Below, one piece after another: positions 8,036 through 8,250 of a DNA stretch of 8,250 nt. The translations under genes were made by a program, and so were the position numbers. Location: positions 1-8,250 of the forward strand of contig NYTO01000086.1 in NCBI GenBank assembly GCA_002683535.1, read 5' to 3'. Under the pieces are notes generated by a model. It saw nothing but the letters and a program-made list of their open reading frames with translations, was not told the DNA's origin and made no database searches. The first letter of the stretch is position 1, and the number at the start of each line of letters is the position of its first letter. Source of the DNA: SAR116 cluster bacterium (GTDB lineage: Bacteria; Pseudomonadota; Alphaproteobacteria; Puniceispirillales; Puniceispirillaceae).

Positions 8036-8063
8036 TTTATATTGCCTTTGGAGATATAGGCAA
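8036..8063 (-). promoter_or_regulatory. Sigma70-like promoter of the yejABEF-mmcB operon
   Basis: Minus-strand TTGCCT (8063-8058) and TATAAA (8041-8036) are separated by 16 bases. Transcription would begin near 8029, giving a leader of about 72 bases before yejA. It is the only convincing promoter in the gap between the upstream partial gene and yejA. The -35 has the same TTGCC core as the tRNA-Pro promoter in this window. Confidence 0.55.
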
Positions 8064-8064
8064 T
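8041..8064. repeat. Perfect inverted repeat over the yej promoter, candidate operator
   Basis: ATTGCCT (8041-8047) and AGGCAAT (8058-8064) are exact inverted copies separated by 10 bases, so the arm centres are 17 bases apart, between one and two helical turns. One arm coincides with the -35 box and the other abuts the -10 box. This placement is typical of a site for a dimeric repressor that blocks RNA polymerase. No known regulator consensus is recognised, and no regulator gene lies beside it in the window. Confidence 0.4.
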
Positions 8065-8110
8065 CTGGCAGCGATGTGTAGGCCGGTGGTTATGTGGAAT
8101 TTTATGGGCC

Positions 8111-8250
8111 TTATGACAACAGTGCCGGGTTTCGTTCTGCCAGAATATCAATGTGAAAGCGCAACACCAGTTCGCCGCGATGGTTCACCGCTTCGTTCCG
8201 GCTGCGGATGATGCCCCATTTGCCACTTACAATTTTTTCTTTCTTTTCTA
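8111..8250 (-). CDS. C-terminal end of a probable MaoC-like acyl dehydratase (runs off right edge)
   Basis: On the minus strand a frame is open from the window edge to TAA at 8113-8111 and gives 45 residues. GKWGIIRSRNEAVNHRGELV resembles the last strands of MaoC-type hotdog-fold dehydratases, where 'GIV...V.NQ.GE.V' is followed by a final strand and a basic or Pro-Ala tail, here LAERNPA. Such enzymes hydrate enoyl-CoA or related thioesters. Coding is supported by the fit of this frame and by the drop to AT-rich, non-coding sequence right after the stop. The fragment is short, so another hotdog-fold protein is possible. It ends 153 bases before yejA and has the same direction, but the intervening promoter suggests a separate transcription unit. 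Confidence 0.5.
   Translation of the reverse strand, partial: EKKEKIVSGKWGIIRSRNEAVNHRGELVLRFHIDILAERNPALLS

Noticed and set aside
8080..8111. Possible terminator after the partial MaoC-like gene
   Set aside because: Only 5-base arms (AGGCC/GGCCT) with a 22-base loop and no T run, so too weak to call.
7849..8151. 100-residue minus-strand open frame overlapping the yejA start
   Set aside because: Cys- and His-rich, low-likelihood composition, spanning the promoter and hairpin and overlapping the well-supported yejA signal peptide in another frame.
8008..8211. 67-residue plus-strand open frame in the yejA upstream region
   Set aside because: It covers the yej promoter and runs antisense to the partial MaoC-like gene; the peptide resembles nothing and lacks a ribosome binding site.

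Overview
The window looks like ordinary chromosomal DNA of an alphaproteobacterium. The best lineage marker is an MmcB-type DNA repair protein, a family known essentially from Alphaproteobacteria. The other proteins (YejABEF transporter, flavin amine oxidase) and the moderately GC-rich base composition agree with this. A marine group such as SAR116 is possible, but that is only an impression from protein style. I see no phage, transposon, CRISPR or toxin-antitoxin signature.

Layout from left to right. The left edge (1-111, minus) holds the first 37 codons of a cyclic-nucleotide-binding-domain protein that runs off the window. Next comes a tRNA-Pro(GGG) gene on the plus strand (242-318, CCA encoded) with a promoter directly in front of it. 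A FAD-dependent amine oxidase follows on the plus strand (478-1752). The rest is a minus-strand block that meets the amine oxidase tail to tail with 7 bases between stop codons. Read in its own direction it is yejA (7957-6083), yejB (6060-4981), yejE (4984-3860), yejF (3863-2256) and mmcB (2233-1760). The right edge (8250-8111, minus) is the C-terminus of another gene, probably a MaoC-like acyl dehydratase.

yejABEF encodes a complete oligopeptide-type ABC importer: a periplasmic binding protein, two permeases and a fused double ATPase. yejB/yejE and yejE/yejF share ATGA stop/start overlaps, and the other gaps are 22 bases, so the block reads as one operon with mmcB as its last gene. In E. coli this transporter takes up microcin C and peptides. 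In some alphaproteobacteria the YejBEF system imports peptidoglycan fragments or host peptides, so muropeptide or peptide uptake is the likely role here.

The most interesting non-coding part is the 153-base gap upstream of yejA. It has a good sigma70-like promoter whose -35 and spacer are covered by a perfect 7+7 inverted repeat, then a leader able to form a long hairpin that pairs fully only in the minus-strand transcript. This suggests regulation of the yej operon at both DNA and RNA level. I found no previously undescribed system; the findings are modest and testable.
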